64,000 nucleotides of DNA. Origin: Clostridium polynesiense. GTDB lineage: Bacteria > Bacillota > Clostridia > Clostridiales > Clostridiaceae. Under the pieces are notes generated by a model. That model saw only the letters and a program-made list of their open reading frames with translations. It searched no databases and was not told the origin of the DNA. The position numbers and the translations under genes are program-made. Shown piece by piece: positions 51,897 to 61,152 of this stretch. Position 1 is the first letter of the stretch. Each line of letters starts with the position of its first letter. The stretch is from contig NZ_CCXI01000111.1 in assembly GCF_000820705.1 (NCBI RefSeq), positions 1 through 64,000 of the forward strand. The letters run 5' to 3'.

Positions 51897-52430
51897 TTAA
51901 TCAAATAGTTGCAGACATTTTACTTCAAATTCTGAACATATATTTGCCACATCTTTTAAAAGCTCTTCTTCTTTTCCTTCAGGCATTAATAGTATAGAAA
52001 TATCTATTTCAGTATCATTTTTGATTTTTCCTCGATGCCCTCCTGCTATACGGTCAATGGTTATAATATTGTGTGAAATAAAGTATACAAAATCTCTTAC
52101 TAGGGGTAGCTCATTCTGCATAAGTTTATCAGCCATTTGGGCAGGATCAGCTTTTTCACTATACTCACTTGTATATAACTGATCCAATATATTTAAAACT
52201 TTATCATCGAATTTGCATGGACCCGACAGACTTATTATTTTTTCTACAGCCATTATGCATCGGTGTAATATATGATTTCTAGAATAATATGGATTAGCAT
52301 CAGGATCTTTTTCTCCATATATCCTTAGCTTTACCCTTCTCCTGTCTTCCCTCATATTCTGCCATTCTGACTGCTCTGAGTTTTTTATCAGGTAATTTCC
52401 AGCAATATCCCAAAACTGCTGCTTGTTCAT
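51897..52430 (-). CDS. Unknown protein of the peptide operon
   Basis: I do not recognise this 177-residue soluble protein. It is charged in the first third (SEWQNMREDRRRVKLRIYGE), has a helical middle (RCIMAVEKIISLSGPCKFDD) and ends in a short beta-like region (EIDISILLMPEGKEEELLKD). No signal or membrane segment. AAAGGAG precedes the ATG. Position between the importer ATPase and the peptidases suggests a helper in peptide use. It could be a regulator or an assembly factor; nothing decides. Confidence 0.6.
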   Translation of the reverse strand: MNKQQFWDIAGNYLIKNSEQSEWQNMREDRRRVKLRIYGEKDPDANPYYSRNHILHRCIMAVEKIISLSGPCKFDDKVLNILDQLYTSEYSEKADPAQMADKLMQNELPLVRDFVYFISHNIITIDRIAGGHRGKIKNDTEIDISILLMPEGKEEELLKDVANICSEFEVKCLQLFD

Positions 52431-52496
52431 TTCGTCTTTTCTCCTTTATTATAATGTTGCCAGCTATTGATTACACATTAGCTGGCATAATAAATG

Positions 52497-53459
52497 CTAT
52501 ATATTGTTTAATTTGTTAACACAATGGCAGGCAACAAAATGATTGCTTTTAACCTCTGTTAACTGAGGATCGCATTGGAAGCATTTTTCCTCAGCATATA
52601 AACATCTGGGAGCAAAACGACATCCTGGTTTTGGATTTATAGGACTTGTCAGCTCTCCCTTCAATATTATACGCTCATGCTTGGCATTCAACTTATGTCT
52701 TGGAATTGCAGACAGCAACGCTTTAGTATAAGGATGGAGCTGATTTTTAAAGAGCTCTTTTGCGTCACATTTTTCTACAAGCTTACCAAGATACATAACA
52801 CAAATATCATCTGATATATGCTTAACAACACTAAGGTTATGAGTAATAAAAATGTATGTTAGTCCACGTTGATCCTGTAGGTCCTGCATAAGATTGAGTA
52901 TCTGTGCCTGGATTGATACGTCCAACGCTGACACAGGCTCATCACACACTATAAAGCGAGGGTCAAGAGCAAGAGCTCTTGCTATACCGATTCTTTGACG
53001 ACGGCCGCCATCAAGTTCATGAGGATAGGAATTTGCAACACGCTGTGCAAGTCCAACTGTGTCCATAAGTTCTGAAACCTTTTTATTATATTCATCATTG
53101 CTTTTGCAGGTTTTGTATATTTTCATTGGCTCGCCTATTATATCTGAAACCTTCATCCTAGGATCGATAGATGAATATGGATCCTGGAATATAATCTGCA
53201 TGTCCTTACGAAGCTCTTTTAACCTGCTTTTACTTGGAGAAGATATATCCTCTCCGTCAAATATGATCTGGCCATCTGAACGTTCAAGGAGGTGAAGTAT
53301 AACACGCCCTAAGGTAGACTTACCGCATCCTGATTCTCCAACAACACCAAGAGTTTTGCCTTCTTCAATTGAAAAATTAACTCCATCAACTGCATGAAGC
53401 ATTCCATGAGGTGTTTTAAAATACTTTTTTAAATCCTTAACTTCTAGGAGAGTTTTCAT
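52497..53459 (-). CDS. dppF: Dipeptide/oligopeptide ABC importer ATPase (DppF/OppF)
   Basis: A 320-residue ATPase. Walker A is [15 protein letters not shown], Walker B is [13 protein letters not shown], and the H-loop is FITHNLSVV. The signature is [15 protein letters not shown], with Asp in place of Ser in LSGGQ. A C-terminal Cys cluster ([17 protein letters not shown]) matches the [Fe-S]-type Opp C-terminal domain (oligo_HPY). Start and stop overlap with dppD by four bases (ATGA). Works with DppD as the motor of the importer. Confidence 0.92.
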   Translation of the reverse strand: MKTLLEVKDLKKYFKTPHGMLHAVDGVNFSIEEGKTLGVVGESGCGKSTLGRVILHLLERSDGQIIFDGEDISSPSKSRLKELRKDMQIIFQDPYSSIDPRMKVSDIIGEPMKIYKTCKSNDEYNKKVSELMDTVGLAQRVANSYPHELDGGRRQRIGIARALALDPRFIVCDEPVSALDVSIQAQILNLMQDLQDQRGLTYIFITHNLSVVKHISDDICVMYLGKLVEKCDAKELFKNQLHPYTKALLSAIPRHKLNAKHERIILKGELTSPINPKPGCRFAPRCLYAEEKCFQCDPQLTEVKSNHFVACHCVNKLNNI

Positions 53460-54454
53460 TTTTTCCTTGCCTCCTCTACAGATATTGCCTTATCTTTAAA
53501 CCTTCCACAGCGCACAAAATGTGTATCTGAAAGCTTATAATTAGCTGTTGGCTGCTTTTCGCATTCCGGTGTACTATATGGGCAGCGTTCTGCAAAGTTA
53601 CAGCCTGCAGGCAGATTGCTAGGGTCAGGCATAAGTCCCATTATAGGCTGCAGACGATCTTTATCTTCATCAAGATCTGGAATGCTTCCAAATAGTCCCT
53701 TGGTATATGGATGGCATCCATTTTCATAAATATCCTTAAGGGTTCCTGCCTCAACAATTTCACCTGCATACATTATTGCTACATTTTCACAGGTTTCTGC
53801 AACTACGCCAAGGTCATGGGTTATAAGTATCATTGATGTATTAAACTCTTTTTTCAGCTTGTTCATCATATCAAGAACCTGAGCCTGTATGGTAACGTCC
53901 AGAGCAGTAGTAGGCTCGTCTGCTATCATAAGTACAGGGTTGCAGGCAAGAGCCATAGCTATAACAACTCTCTGCTTCATTCCACCGGAAAACTGATGAG
54001 GATATTCACCATAACGCTCTCCGGGAATACCTACCATTTCAAGCATTTCCTTAGCCTTAGCTGCAGCTTCATAAGCTGGCATTTTTTCGTGAAGCCTTAT
54101 AACCTCGCTTATCTGATCCCCTACTGTAATAATAGGATTAAGTGCAGTCATTGGATCCTGAAATATCATGGATATCTTATTTCCACGGATTTTTATTAAT
54201 TCATTTTTATTCTTTTTAAGAAGGTCTTCACCTTCGAATATAATCTCCCCATCAATAACCTTTCCTGGAGGATCTGGAATAAGACCCATTATTCCTAAAG
54301 CTGTGGTAGTTTTACCTGCACCGGTTTCTCCAACCAGTCCCAGTGTAGTTCCCTTTTCTAGTGAAAGGCTTATACCATTTACAGCTTGCACATTACTTTT
54401 TCTTGTATGATATTCTATAACTAGATTTTTAATCTCAAGCACTTTTTCACTCAT
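53456..54454 (-). CDS. dppD: Dipeptide/oligopeptide ABC importer ATPase (DppD/OppD)
   Basis: A 332-residue ATPase with [16 protein letters not shown] (Walker A), a standard [12 protein letters not shown] signature, [13 protein letters not shown] (Walker B) and [11 protein letters not shown]. The C-terminal oligo_HPY part has [17 protein letters not shown], which binds a cluster in homologues. Because DppF has an altered signature, this subunit's own signature may complete the more active ATP site. It overlaps dppF by four bases and follows dppC by 13 bp. Confidence 0.93.
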   Translation of the reverse strand: MSEKVLEIKNLVIEYHTRKSNVQAVNGISLSLEKGTTLGLVGETGAGKTTTALGIMGLIPDPPGKVIDGEIIFEGEDLLKKNKNELIKIRGNKISMIFQDPMTALNPIITVGDQISEVIRLHEKMPAYEAAAKAKEMLEMVGIPGERYGEYPHQFSGGMKQRVVIAMALACNPVLMIADEPTTALDVTIQAQVLDMMNKLKKEFNTSMILITHDLGVVAETCENVAIMYAGEIVEAGTLKDIYENGCHPYTKGLFGSIPDLDEDKDRLQPIMGLMPDPSNLPAGCNFAERCPYSTPECEKQPTANYKLSDTHFVRCGRFKDKAISVEEARKK

Positions 54455-54467
54455 ATTATAGCCTCCT

Positions 54468-55337
54468 TTAATCTTTCAAGCGTGGGTCTATAGCATCACG
54501 AAGGCCGTCACCCATAACGTTAAGTGAGAATACAGTAATCATGATAAACAGACCTGGGAAAATAGCCATATATGGATGAGTTCTTAAGTAGCTTCTTGCA
54601 GTTGAAAGCATTCCGCCCCATTCTGGTACTGGAGGAGGAGCTCCTAAACCCAGGAATGAAAGCATGGCACATGCAGTTATTGAACTGGCCACCCCAAGAG
54701 TTGCCTGAACTATTATTGGAGCCACAGCATTAGGTAAAATATGTTTAAATATTTTTCTAAAGTTATTTGCTCCTATGGCTGTAGCAGCCTCAATAAATTC
54801 ATTTTCTTTAACAGATATAACAGCCGCTCTGGTTATCCTGGCATAGCCTGGTACATTTCCTATACCTATAGCAATCATCATATTACCCAAACCAGCTCCA
54901 AGAGATGCTGCAATAGCTACCGCTAGAAGCATTCCTGGTACAGCCATAAACACGTCCATTATACGCATTATGATGCTGTCTATTTTACCTCCATAGAATC
55001 CGGCTATAGCTCCAAGCAGCCCTCCGAATACAAGAGACACTGACACAGAAATTATACCAACTCTTAATGATATACGTCCGCCATATAGCACACGGCTGAA
55101 CTGGTCTCGTCCAAACTTATCCGTACCGAACCAATGTTGGGAAGAAGGACCTTGCAGCGCACGGCTTACAAGCTGATCATCATATCCATATGGTGCTAAT
55201 ACATCAGCAAAAACTGCTGACAATATCAATAAAATCAATATTATCAATCCAAGCATAGCAAGCTTGTTACGTGTAAATCTTTCAAGGATTTCCATCACAG
55301 GTCCCTGCTGTTTAGGCATTTTTTTATTCTTAGCCAT
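54468..55337 (-). CDS. dppC: Dipeptide/oligopeptide ABC importer permease (DppC)
   Basis: A 289-residue permease with an N-terminal OppC_N segment and about six helices. The coupling loop is [20 protein letters not shown], the EAA motif. [18 protein letters not shown] is typical of DppC/OppC. Overlaps dppB by 8 bases, so the two permeases are translated together. Confidence 0.93.
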   Translation of the reverse strand: MAKNKKMPKQQGPVMEILERFTRNKLAMLGLIILILLILSAVFADVLAPYGYDDQLVSRALQGPSSQHWFGTDKFGRDQFSRVLYGGRISLRVGIISVSVSLVFGGLLGAIAGFYGGKIDSIIMRIMDVFMAVPGMLLAVAIAASLGAGLGNMMIAIGIGNVPGYARITRAAVISVKENEFIEAATAIGANNFRKIFKHILPNAVAPIIVQATLGVASSITACAMLSFLGLGAPPPVPEWGGMLSTARSYLRTHPYMAIFPGLFIMITVFSLNVMGDGLRDAIDPRLKD

Positions 55338-56307
55338 TTGCCACAGCCTCCTTAACTTTGAGTTTACGTCTTTTTGACATTCCTAATTGTGCATGAATTC
55401 TAGGATCTATAAAATTATAAAGAATATCAATAAGTAAATTAACAAAACTGAATGTAATAGCTAAAAATAATACACTGCCTAAAACCGCTGGAAGGTCACG
55501 CTGTTGTATAGCATCTACACCATATTTACCTAATCCTGAAATAGCAAATACAGACTCAACCAAAACTGAACCACCTAGCAGATTTCCAAATTGAATTCCA
55601 ATTACTGTTACAATAGGAATTAACGCATTTTTAAGTGCATGTTTTATTATAACTAATCGTTCTGATTGTCCCTTTGCTCTAGCTGTTCTTATATAGTCCA
55701 TTCTTATAACTTCAAGCATGCTGGAACGTGTCATTCTCATTATATTTGCGGCTCCGCCTGTACCTAATGTAATTGTTGGCAGCACCCAGTACTGCCACCC
55801 ATAAGATCCCGATACCGGAAACCATTGGAGGTTTACTGCAAACATCAGGCAAAGCATCAATGCTAGCCAGAAGGAAGGCATTGAAACTCCAACAAGGGAT
55901 ACAGTGGTGGCAAGATTGTCAAAAATAGAATATTGCTTCGTTGCGGCTATAATTCCGCAGGTTACACCAATTATTACCGATAACGACACGCTTAGCGCCG
56001 CCAATAAAGCTGTCTTAGGAAAGCGATCCAGCAGCTCATTAACGATAGGCTGCCTTGTTACATATGATGTTCCGAAGTCAAAACGGGTTACAATTCCAGT
56101 TACATAACGACCGAACTGTACTACAAAAGGATCATTTAATCCCATTTCTTCAGTTAATTCTTCCACTGCTTCCTGTGTTGCATTATCTCCAAGGATCATT
56201 TTTGCAGGATTACCTGGAGTTATGTACATTAACGTGAATACAATAAGAGTTACGCCCAAAAGTACCGGAATCATTTGTAACAGTCGTTTAAAGATATACT
56301 TTACCAA
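55330..56307 (-). CDS. dppB: Dipeptide/oligopeptide ABC importer permease (DppB)
   Basis: A 325-residue permease, TTG start after GAGGTG. It begins IFKRLLQMIPVLLGVTLIVF, has the ITPGNPAKMILG loop of DppB/OppB and the EAA coupling loop RMDYIRTARAKGQSE. Pairs with DppC. The 131-bp gap upstream holds a weak hairpin that may lower its expression relative to the binding protein. Confidence 0.93.
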   Translation of the reverse strand: MVKYIFKRLLQMIPVLLGVTLIVFTLMYITPGNPAKMILGDNATQEAVEELTEEMGLNDPFVVQFGRYVTGIVTRFDFGTSYVTRQPIVNELLDRFPKTALLAALSVSLSVIIGVTCGIIAATKQYSIFDNLATTVSLVGVSMPSFWLALMLCLMFAVNLQWFPVSGSYGWQYWVLPTITLGTGGAANIMRMTRSSMLEVIRMDYIRTARAKGQSERLVIIKHALKNALIPIVTVIGIQFGNLLGGSVLVESVFAISGLGKYGVDAIQQRDLPAVLGSVLFLAITFSFVNLLIDILYNFIDPRIHAQLGMSKRRKLKVKEAVANG

Positions 56308-56379
56308 GCTTATTCACCTCTTTTTCCTTATGTCATACTCAATATCTGGAATATTAAAAGTTCATTTTAATGGATAGGA

Positions 56380-56404
56380 AAGGATGTTTTTTATAAACAC
56401 CCTT
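56380..56404 (-). terminator. Weak hairpin between dppA and dppB
   Basis: On the minus strand AAGGGTGTT pairs with AACATCCTT (one G-U) without a real T-run. Such elements often stabilise or attenuate the transcript between a binding-protein gene and its permease genes. Confidence 0.4.
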
Positions 56405-56438
56405 ACCTACACTTCCATTTAACTTATATAGTTATTTA

Positions 56439-57956
56439 TTAATTTTTGAATTTAATTTCGCAGAATTCATATCTGCCTGAAGGTGATGATTTAAGGCCTT
56501 CTAAATTACTGTTTATAGCGGCAGTTTCCTCTTTGTTGTAAAGGAATACCCATGGTGCATCATCTACTATAAGTTCCTGTGCTTTGTAATAAGCATCAAG
56601 TCTTACTTTTTCCTCAGTGCTGGCTCTTCCTAAATCAAGCAGTTTATCTACCTCTTTGTTGCTGTAGCGTGCAGTATTAGACCAAGCAGGACGGCCAGTA
56701 TAGAAAGGTTCATATAAACCATAGTCAGCATCACCAGTATTTGTTGACCAGCCTAATATATACATTTGGAATTCACCATTGATAATCTTGTCAAGGTAAG
56801 TAGCATTTTCCATGCTTTCTACGTTAACAGTAACATTTATCTGCTTCAGCTGGTTTTGAATCATTTCAGCTATGTCAACTCTTTCCTGTGAATCGCTGAT
56901 AGTTAAGGTAATTTCTAATCCATTAGGATAACCTGCCTTTGCAAGAAGTTCTTTTGCCTTCTCAATATTTTGTTTATATCCCTTTAGATTAGGGTTATAA
57001 CCCCAGATGGATGGTGATAGAGGACCCTCTGCCACAGAACCAATACCGTTATATACAGCCTGAACAATTGCTTCCTTATCTAAAGCATAGCTTATAGCCT
57101 GACGAAGGAGCTTATTATTAAATGGCTCTTTTGCACAGTTGAAGCCTACAAATGTGTTACCATAACCTAAAGAACGAATCATAGTAACATTTTTATCCGC
57201 TTCTAAGCCCTCAATATCATTTGCTGCTATCCTTAATGCAGCATCAACACCGCCAGATTCAATTTCCATTGCACGGCTGGAGGACTCAGCTATAAAACGC
57301 ATTGTTAATTTATCAAATTCAGGCACAGTTCCCCAGTACTCTTTGTTAGTTTCAAATTCAATACGGTCACCGCGATGCCATTGTACAAATTTAAATGGTC
57401 CAGTACCTACAGGTTCTTCTTCATAACTTTCTCCAGCTTCTGTAACAGTTTTTTCATCAACTACATAAAGGAAGCAAAGCTGTGAAAGAAAAGCTCCACT
57501 AGGTTTTAAAAGCTTAATTTCAACTGTATTCTCATCAATAGCTTTTGTCTTTTCAAGATCCACATCAGATACTATCCAGTTTGAGAAACTGCTGCCATGA
57601 GCACGTTTTATAGTATAGATGATATCACTGGCATCAAGAGCTTCTCCATTATGGAATTTTACACCCTTTCTTATATGTAAAGTAAGGGTAGTATCATCCT
57701 TATACTCCCACTTTTCAGCAAGTCCAGGAGCTATGGTGTTATCCTCCTTCTGCTTAACTAAAGTATCATATATTTGGTGATGCAGTAATGTTGAGTCACT
57801 ATCATTTGGTCCATGTGCATCAAGACTCTTAGGTTCAGATGATGTTGCTACAACTATTGTGTCTTTCTTAGATTGTCCAGAACCCGCTTTTCCACAACCA
57901 CTTAGCACTGATACTGTCATAATTGCAGTAAGTACTAAAGCAAATATCTTTTTCAT
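56439..57956 (-). CDS. dppA: Peptide ABC importer substrate-binding lipoprotein (DppA/OppA)
   Basis: A 505-residue SBP_bac_5 protein. The lipobox is SVLSGCGKAG with the Cys at about residue 21, so the protein is tethered to the outer face of the membrane. The body shows HIRKGVKFHNGEALDASDII and TGPFKFVQWHRGDR, standard for dipeptide or oligopeptide binders. Operon content suggests short, perhaps proline-containing peptides. GGGGG precedes the ATG. Confidence 0.93.
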   Translation of the reverse strand: MKKIFALVLTAIMTVSVLSGCGKAGSGQSKKDTIVVATSSEPKSLDAHGPNDSDSTLLHHQIYDTLVKQKEDNTIAPGLAEKWEYKDDTTLTLHIRKGVKFHNGEALDASDIIYTIKRAHGSSFSNWIVSDVDLEKTKAIDENTVEIKLLKPSGAFLSQLCFLYVVDEKTVTEAGESYEEEPVGTGPFKFVQWHRGDRIEFETNKEYWGTVPEFDKLTMRFIAESSSRAMEIESGGVDAALRIAANDIEGLEADKNVTMIRSLGYGNTFVGFNCAKEPFNNKLLRQAISYALDKEAIVQAVYNGIGSVAEGPLSPSIWGYNPNLKGYKQNIEKAKELLAKAGYPNGLEITLTISDSQERVDIAEMIQNQLKQINVTVNVESMENATYLDKIINGEFQMYILGWSTNTGDADYGLYEPFYTGRPAWSNTARYSNKEVDKLLDLGRASTEEKVRLDAYYKAQELIVDDAPWVFLYNKEETAAINSNLEGLKSSPSGRYEFCEIKFKN

Positions 57957-58055
57957 TTTTTGTCCCCCTTTTTTGTTTTTTTATTAAATCGTGCTTTACA
58001 CGAAATAATCTAATCCCCTATAGGAAATTGATATAAAGTACAAGCAATTACGCTT

Positions 58056-59237
58056 TTACTTGTTTAAAAGCGCAAGCCCCTTTTCCATTCTGTCTAGACC
58101 TTGAGTAAGTATTGCTCTGCTTGTTGCAAAACATATACGTATATGACCTTCTGCTCCAGCGCCAAAGAATTTTTCAGTTCCAGGCACAACTGCCAGCTTT
58201 GCATTTTTCTCCATAAATTCAGCAAAAGCTCCACTTCCCAGTCCTGTTCCGGATATATCTGGGAAAGCCAAGTAAGTTGCCTGTGGCATGTGGCATTTAA
58301 TACCAGGCATTTTATTAAGCCTTTCAACAGCATAATCACGATTACCACGAAGATGCTTAAGGAATTCTTCAACCCAAGGGAATCCTTTTTCAAGACATGC
58401 AATACCTGCTATCTGAGAAATTGAAGCTATTCCTCCTGCTGTAGTCATAACAGCTGATGTTTTCACAATATCTTCAAATACCTTTTCGTCATTGCAGTAA
58501 ATACATCCTATTCTTAAGCCGGCAACCCCGAAGCTTTTAGAGAATCCATATACAGAAAGAGTCTTTTTATTTCTCTCTGTTCCAAGGGAATTAATGCTTA
58601 TAAATGGCTTTTCAGGATATACTATATCTGACCATATTTCATCATTCATGATCCATAAATCATATTTTTCCGCAAGATTTAATATATGGTCAAGATCTTC
58701 CTTAGTATAGACTGTTCCCCATGGATTGTGAGGATTGCATAGTCCTATCATTTTAGTCTTTGGTGTTATGTAGCTTTCCAGGTTACTTAAATCAATATGT
58801 CCATCCTTCAATACTGCAGGAAATAATACTGGAACAGCACCAGCTGCTAGACAGGATTCCTTAAATAGATAATCTACAGGATCAAATACTATCATTTCAT
58901 CTCCCGGTTTAAGTACCGTAGACGCTATTACATACATACCACGAGCTGCACTGTCAATTGGAAGTACAAGCTCCGTCTTTACATTTTCATTTTTTCGGCT
59001 GTTTATGCTTTTTGCAATAGCCTCTCTAAATTCAGGAAGTCCCATCTTAGGTGTGTAGGATAAGTACCCTCCGTCCAGATATACCTTCATTGCTCCAATT
59101 ATTTGTGGTGCAACAGGAAAATCAGGATCTGCTGCAGTCAATGGCAGCACTCCTTCCTCAACTTCAGCCCATCTGTAATTAAAAGCACGTTTCTTCAGAA
59201 TATCAAGGCGTACCGCACTATCATCAAAGTAATTCAT
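58056..59237 (-). CDS. MalY/PatB-type PLP C-S lyase or aminotransferase
   Basis: A 393-residue fold-type I PLP enzyme. The PLP Lys lies in TLSVYGFSKSFGVAGLRIGC; NPHNPWGTVYTKEDL and WIMNDEIWSDIVY hold the Asn and Asp that bind the cofactor. The opening FDDSAVRLDILKKRAFNYRW recalls the MalY/PatB group (cystathionine beta-lyase, beta-C-S lyase). The frame opens at 59261, but AAAGGAGG lies before the ATG at 59237. Next to a RidA gene, lyase chemistry that makes enamine intermediates is plausible. Confidence 0.9.
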   Translation of the reverse strand: MNYFDDSAVRLDILKKRAFNYRWAEVEEGVLPLTAADPDFPVAPQIIGAMKVYLDGGYLSYTPKMGLPEFREAIAKSINSRKNENVKTELVLPIDSAARGMYVIASTVLKPGDEMIVFDPVDYLFKESCLAAGAVPVLFPAVLKDGHIDLSNLESYITPKTKMIGLCNPHNPWGTVYTKEDLDHILNLAEKYDLWIMNDEIWSDIVYPEKPFISINSLGTERNKKTLSVYGFSKSFGVAGLRIGCIYCNDEKVFEDIVKTSAVMTTAGGIASISQIAGIACLEKGFPWVEEFLKHLRGNRDYAVERLNKMPGIKCHMPQATYLAFPDISGTGLGSGAFAEFMEKNAKLAVVPGTEKFFGAGAEGHIRICFATSRAILTQGLDRMEKGLALLNK

Positions 59238-59250
59238 ATATTTTCCTCCT

Positions 59251-59628
59251 TTAGCAAGCACAGATTACTTCTATTTCTATGCTGGCTCCTTTAGGTAATG
59301 CTGCAACTTGAAAACATGCTCTTGCTGGTGGATTGCTTGTAAAGAACTTGCCATAAGCTTCATTAACCTCTGCAAAATCATTGATATCCTTAAGCAGAAT
59401 AGTAGTTTTCAGTACCTTATCCATGCTGCTTCCAGCTTCAGCAATAATATTAGCAACATTGTTCATAACAAGAGTAGTTTGTTCTCCAATGCTGCCAGTG
59501 CTTAAGTTACCGGTTTCAGGATCTATAGGCAGCTGTCCTGATACAAAAACCAATCCATTAAATTTTGTTGCCTGCGAATAGGGTCCTATTGCAGCAGGTG
59601 CTTTTTTAGTTGCAATAATTTCTTTCAC
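59251..59628 (-). CDS. RidA family enamine/imine deaminase
   Basis: A 125-residue, highly typical RidA: ATKKAPAAIGPYSQATKFNG, VFVSGQLPIDPETGNL, LKDINDFAEVNEAYGKFF and PARACFQVAALPKGASIEIE, with the active-site Arg in PPARAC. It hydrolyses 2-aminoacrylate and similar imines set free by PLP enzymes. First in a long operon, 13 bp before the MalY-like gene; pairing the two makes chemical sense. GTG start after AAGGAG. Confidence 0.95.
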   Translation of the reverse strand: MKEIIATKKAPAAIGPYSQATKFNGLVFVSGQLPIDPETGNLSTGSIGEQTTLVMNNVANIIAEAGSSMDKVLKTTILLKDINDFAEVNEAYGKFFTSNPPARACFQVAALPKGASIEIEVICAC

Positions 59629-59700
59629 TTGACGACATCTCCTTAAAATAATGATTTCAAATATTTTCAGTTGACTTAAAATATTTTAATAATTAAGAGT

Positions 59701-59730
59701 ATTATAGGCTACCGTTATGATTCATGTCAA
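59701..59730 (-). promoter_or_regulatory. Near-consensus promoter of the peptide operon
   Basis: On the minus strand TTGACA, 18 bases, TATAAT. The -10 ends 72 bases before the RidA start codon. The leader between contains TATTTTCAGTTGACT (plus-strand reading), a weak match to the CodY box AATTTTCWGAAAATT with five mismatches. CodY control of dpp operons is known in Firmicutes, but the match here is poor. Confidence 0.75.
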
Positions 59731-59821
59731 TGTTTTTTCCTGTAATATTGTTATTTTTTTATCACTTCAAATTATTATTTTTATTCTATATAGTGTTACT
59801 ATTTGAATACCAAAAATAAAA

Positions 59822-59854
59822 AGCCTCCGGATGCAGAAACTGCATGGGGAGGCT
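59822..59854 (-). terminator. Intrinsic terminator
   Basis: The outer stem AGCCTCC/GGAGGCT and inner stem ATGCAG/CTGCAT form a strong hairpin. The minus strand continues TTTTTATTTTTGG. It stops readthrough from the flavoprotein operon before the peptide operon promoter. Confidence 0.85.
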
Positions 59855-59924
59855 GCAAGCTATTCTTTTTAACAAACCAATACAATTGTTCAACACTTAA
59901 ATCAACAAAAAATGCGATAAAAGT

Positions 59925-59954
59925 AAAGGGATTGCTACTATTAGCAACCCCTTT
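59925..59954 (-). terminator. Terminator of the flavoprotein operon
   Basis: A 13-bp stem (AAAGGGATTGCTA / TAGCAACCCCTTT, one mismatch that is G-U on one strand) with a 4-base loop, 92 bp past the last gene. A T-rich tail is better on the plus strand, but the minus strand has ACTTTTATC. Confidence 0.6.
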
Positions 59955-60046
59955 TTCTCTTTGAATCTTGATTAATTGTAAGGAACCTTCAGAGAGGTTC
60001 CATTTCCGAATTTATATAATTTATAAATCAAAATTTATAAATTATA

Positions 60047-60652
60047 CTACTGTTCAATTTTCATACTTGCCATTTCTTCTTTCGTAATACCGTTCCTTTT
60101 GCCATAATTTATCCAACAGCTTGTAGATGCTCTAATAAACATCTTCTTTGTTAAAGGCATTGTAACACTTAATTTTTCATTTTTATGATTCTGAATAGCT
60201 TTAGCTAATTTCTTCATCTTCCATCTTATCATGACCTTAAAAGGTGTATTTAAAATTGCTTCTCCACTTCCAATTGATAATACCGAGCCAAAAATATATT
60301 CATTTTCTTTACAAAACAATTTAATCATATCTATACAAACAGTATTTTGTTCAGGTTCAATAAACCCACAGTTTATAATTACATTTATAATGGGTTTATT
60401 TTTTGGCGGATTTGTCTCAAGGTATTTTAAGAAATTAAGCAATGTAACTGGAAGTCCATCAGCGTATAAGGGGAATACAAATAAAATATCTGTATACTCT
60501 TCCAACTTAAGACAAATATCCTTATGATTATTTTTAGTAATATTAAAAATATCAATATTACCTTCATAATATCTTCTAAAGATTTCACTATATGCTTTAG
60601 AATTGGATTTTGGCGCTCTAGGACTCCCATTTATAATAATTACTCTCCCCAT
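60047..60652 (-). CDS. Flavodoxin-fold NAD(P)H-dependent oxidoreductase
   Basis: A 201-residue protein of the NADPH-dependent FMN reductase group. It starts VIIINGSPRAPKSNSKAYSE, the FMN-phosphate loop, and has ILFVFPLYADGLPVTLLNFL and IINCGFIEPEQN. The C-terminal 60 residues are basic and unlike the core fold. It overlaps the gene before it by 13 bases. Its partner has a poor FMN loop but a Cys-rich segment, so the two may form one redox system. Confidence 0.82.
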   Translation of the reverse strand: MGRVIIINGSPRAPKSNSKAYSEIFRRYYEGNIDIFNITKNNHKDICLKLEEYTDILFVFPLYADGLPVTLLNFLKYLETNPPKNKPIINVIINCGFIEPEQNTVCIDMIKLFCKENEYIFGSVLSIGSGEAILNTPFKVMIRWKMKKLAKAIQNHKNEKLSVTMPLTKKMFIRASTSCWINYGKRNGITKEEMASMKIEQ

Positions 60653-61152
60653 TTTATAACCTCCTTAGAAACTACTTCTTCTAAGTTTTCTTCCCTTGTG
60701 AATATAATCTTAAACTCTTTAAAATTCATATTATGTGCATTATGCTCTACCAAACGTTTAAATATCTCTTGTTCATCTTTTGATATATCACCATAAGCAA
60801 TAATAACAGCCTTTTTCATAGAAACATCACGTTGAACATGATGTACCTCCCCATTTAAAAGACGAATAAATGCCTGTTGTATAGGAATAGCACGTTCAAG
60901 CATTGTTTTCATTATTGAACCATAACACCCATATTTAATCTTACTTACATATAATACATTATCACTTTTTGCAATAATTGGATAAACTTTAGTAGCATCA
61001 TCACGAATTACACATTTACCTGGAGTTTTAGTCCAACAACTAAAGCATCCTACACAATTAGAAATTTTAAGATTTGATAGATCAATATACTTATTCTCAT
61101 TATTCTCTGCAAATTTAATTTTTAAAGGTTTATCAGTTAATAATAGTCTCAT
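60640..61152 (-). CDS. Flavodoxin-family protein with Cys motif (Isf/FMN-reductase-like)
   Basis: A 170-residue protein. The segment NCVGCFSCWTKTPGKCVIRD is typical of iron-sulfur flavoprotein and related multimeric flavodoxin families. Further on are NVLYVSKIKYGCYGSIMKTM and KKAVIIAYGDISKDEQEIFK. The N-terminus (LLLTDKPLKIKFAENNENKY) lacks the usual NGSPR FMN loop, so FMN binding may be altered or shared with the next protein. Overlaps the TetR gene by 20 bases; the start follows GGAGG. Confidence 0.78.
   Translation of the reverse strand: MRLLLTDKPLKIKFAENNENKYIDLSNLKISNCVGCFSCWTKTPGKCVIRDDATKVYPIIAKSDNVLYVSKIKYGCYGSIMKTMLERAIPIQQAFIRLLNGEVHHVQRDVSMKKAVIIAYGDISKDEQEIFKRLVEHNAHNMNFKEFKIIFTREENLEEVVSKEVIKWGE

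Noticed and set aside
59629-59700. CodY box in the leader of the peptide operon
   Set aside because: Five of fifteen positions differ from the consensus; kept only as a remark on the promoter.
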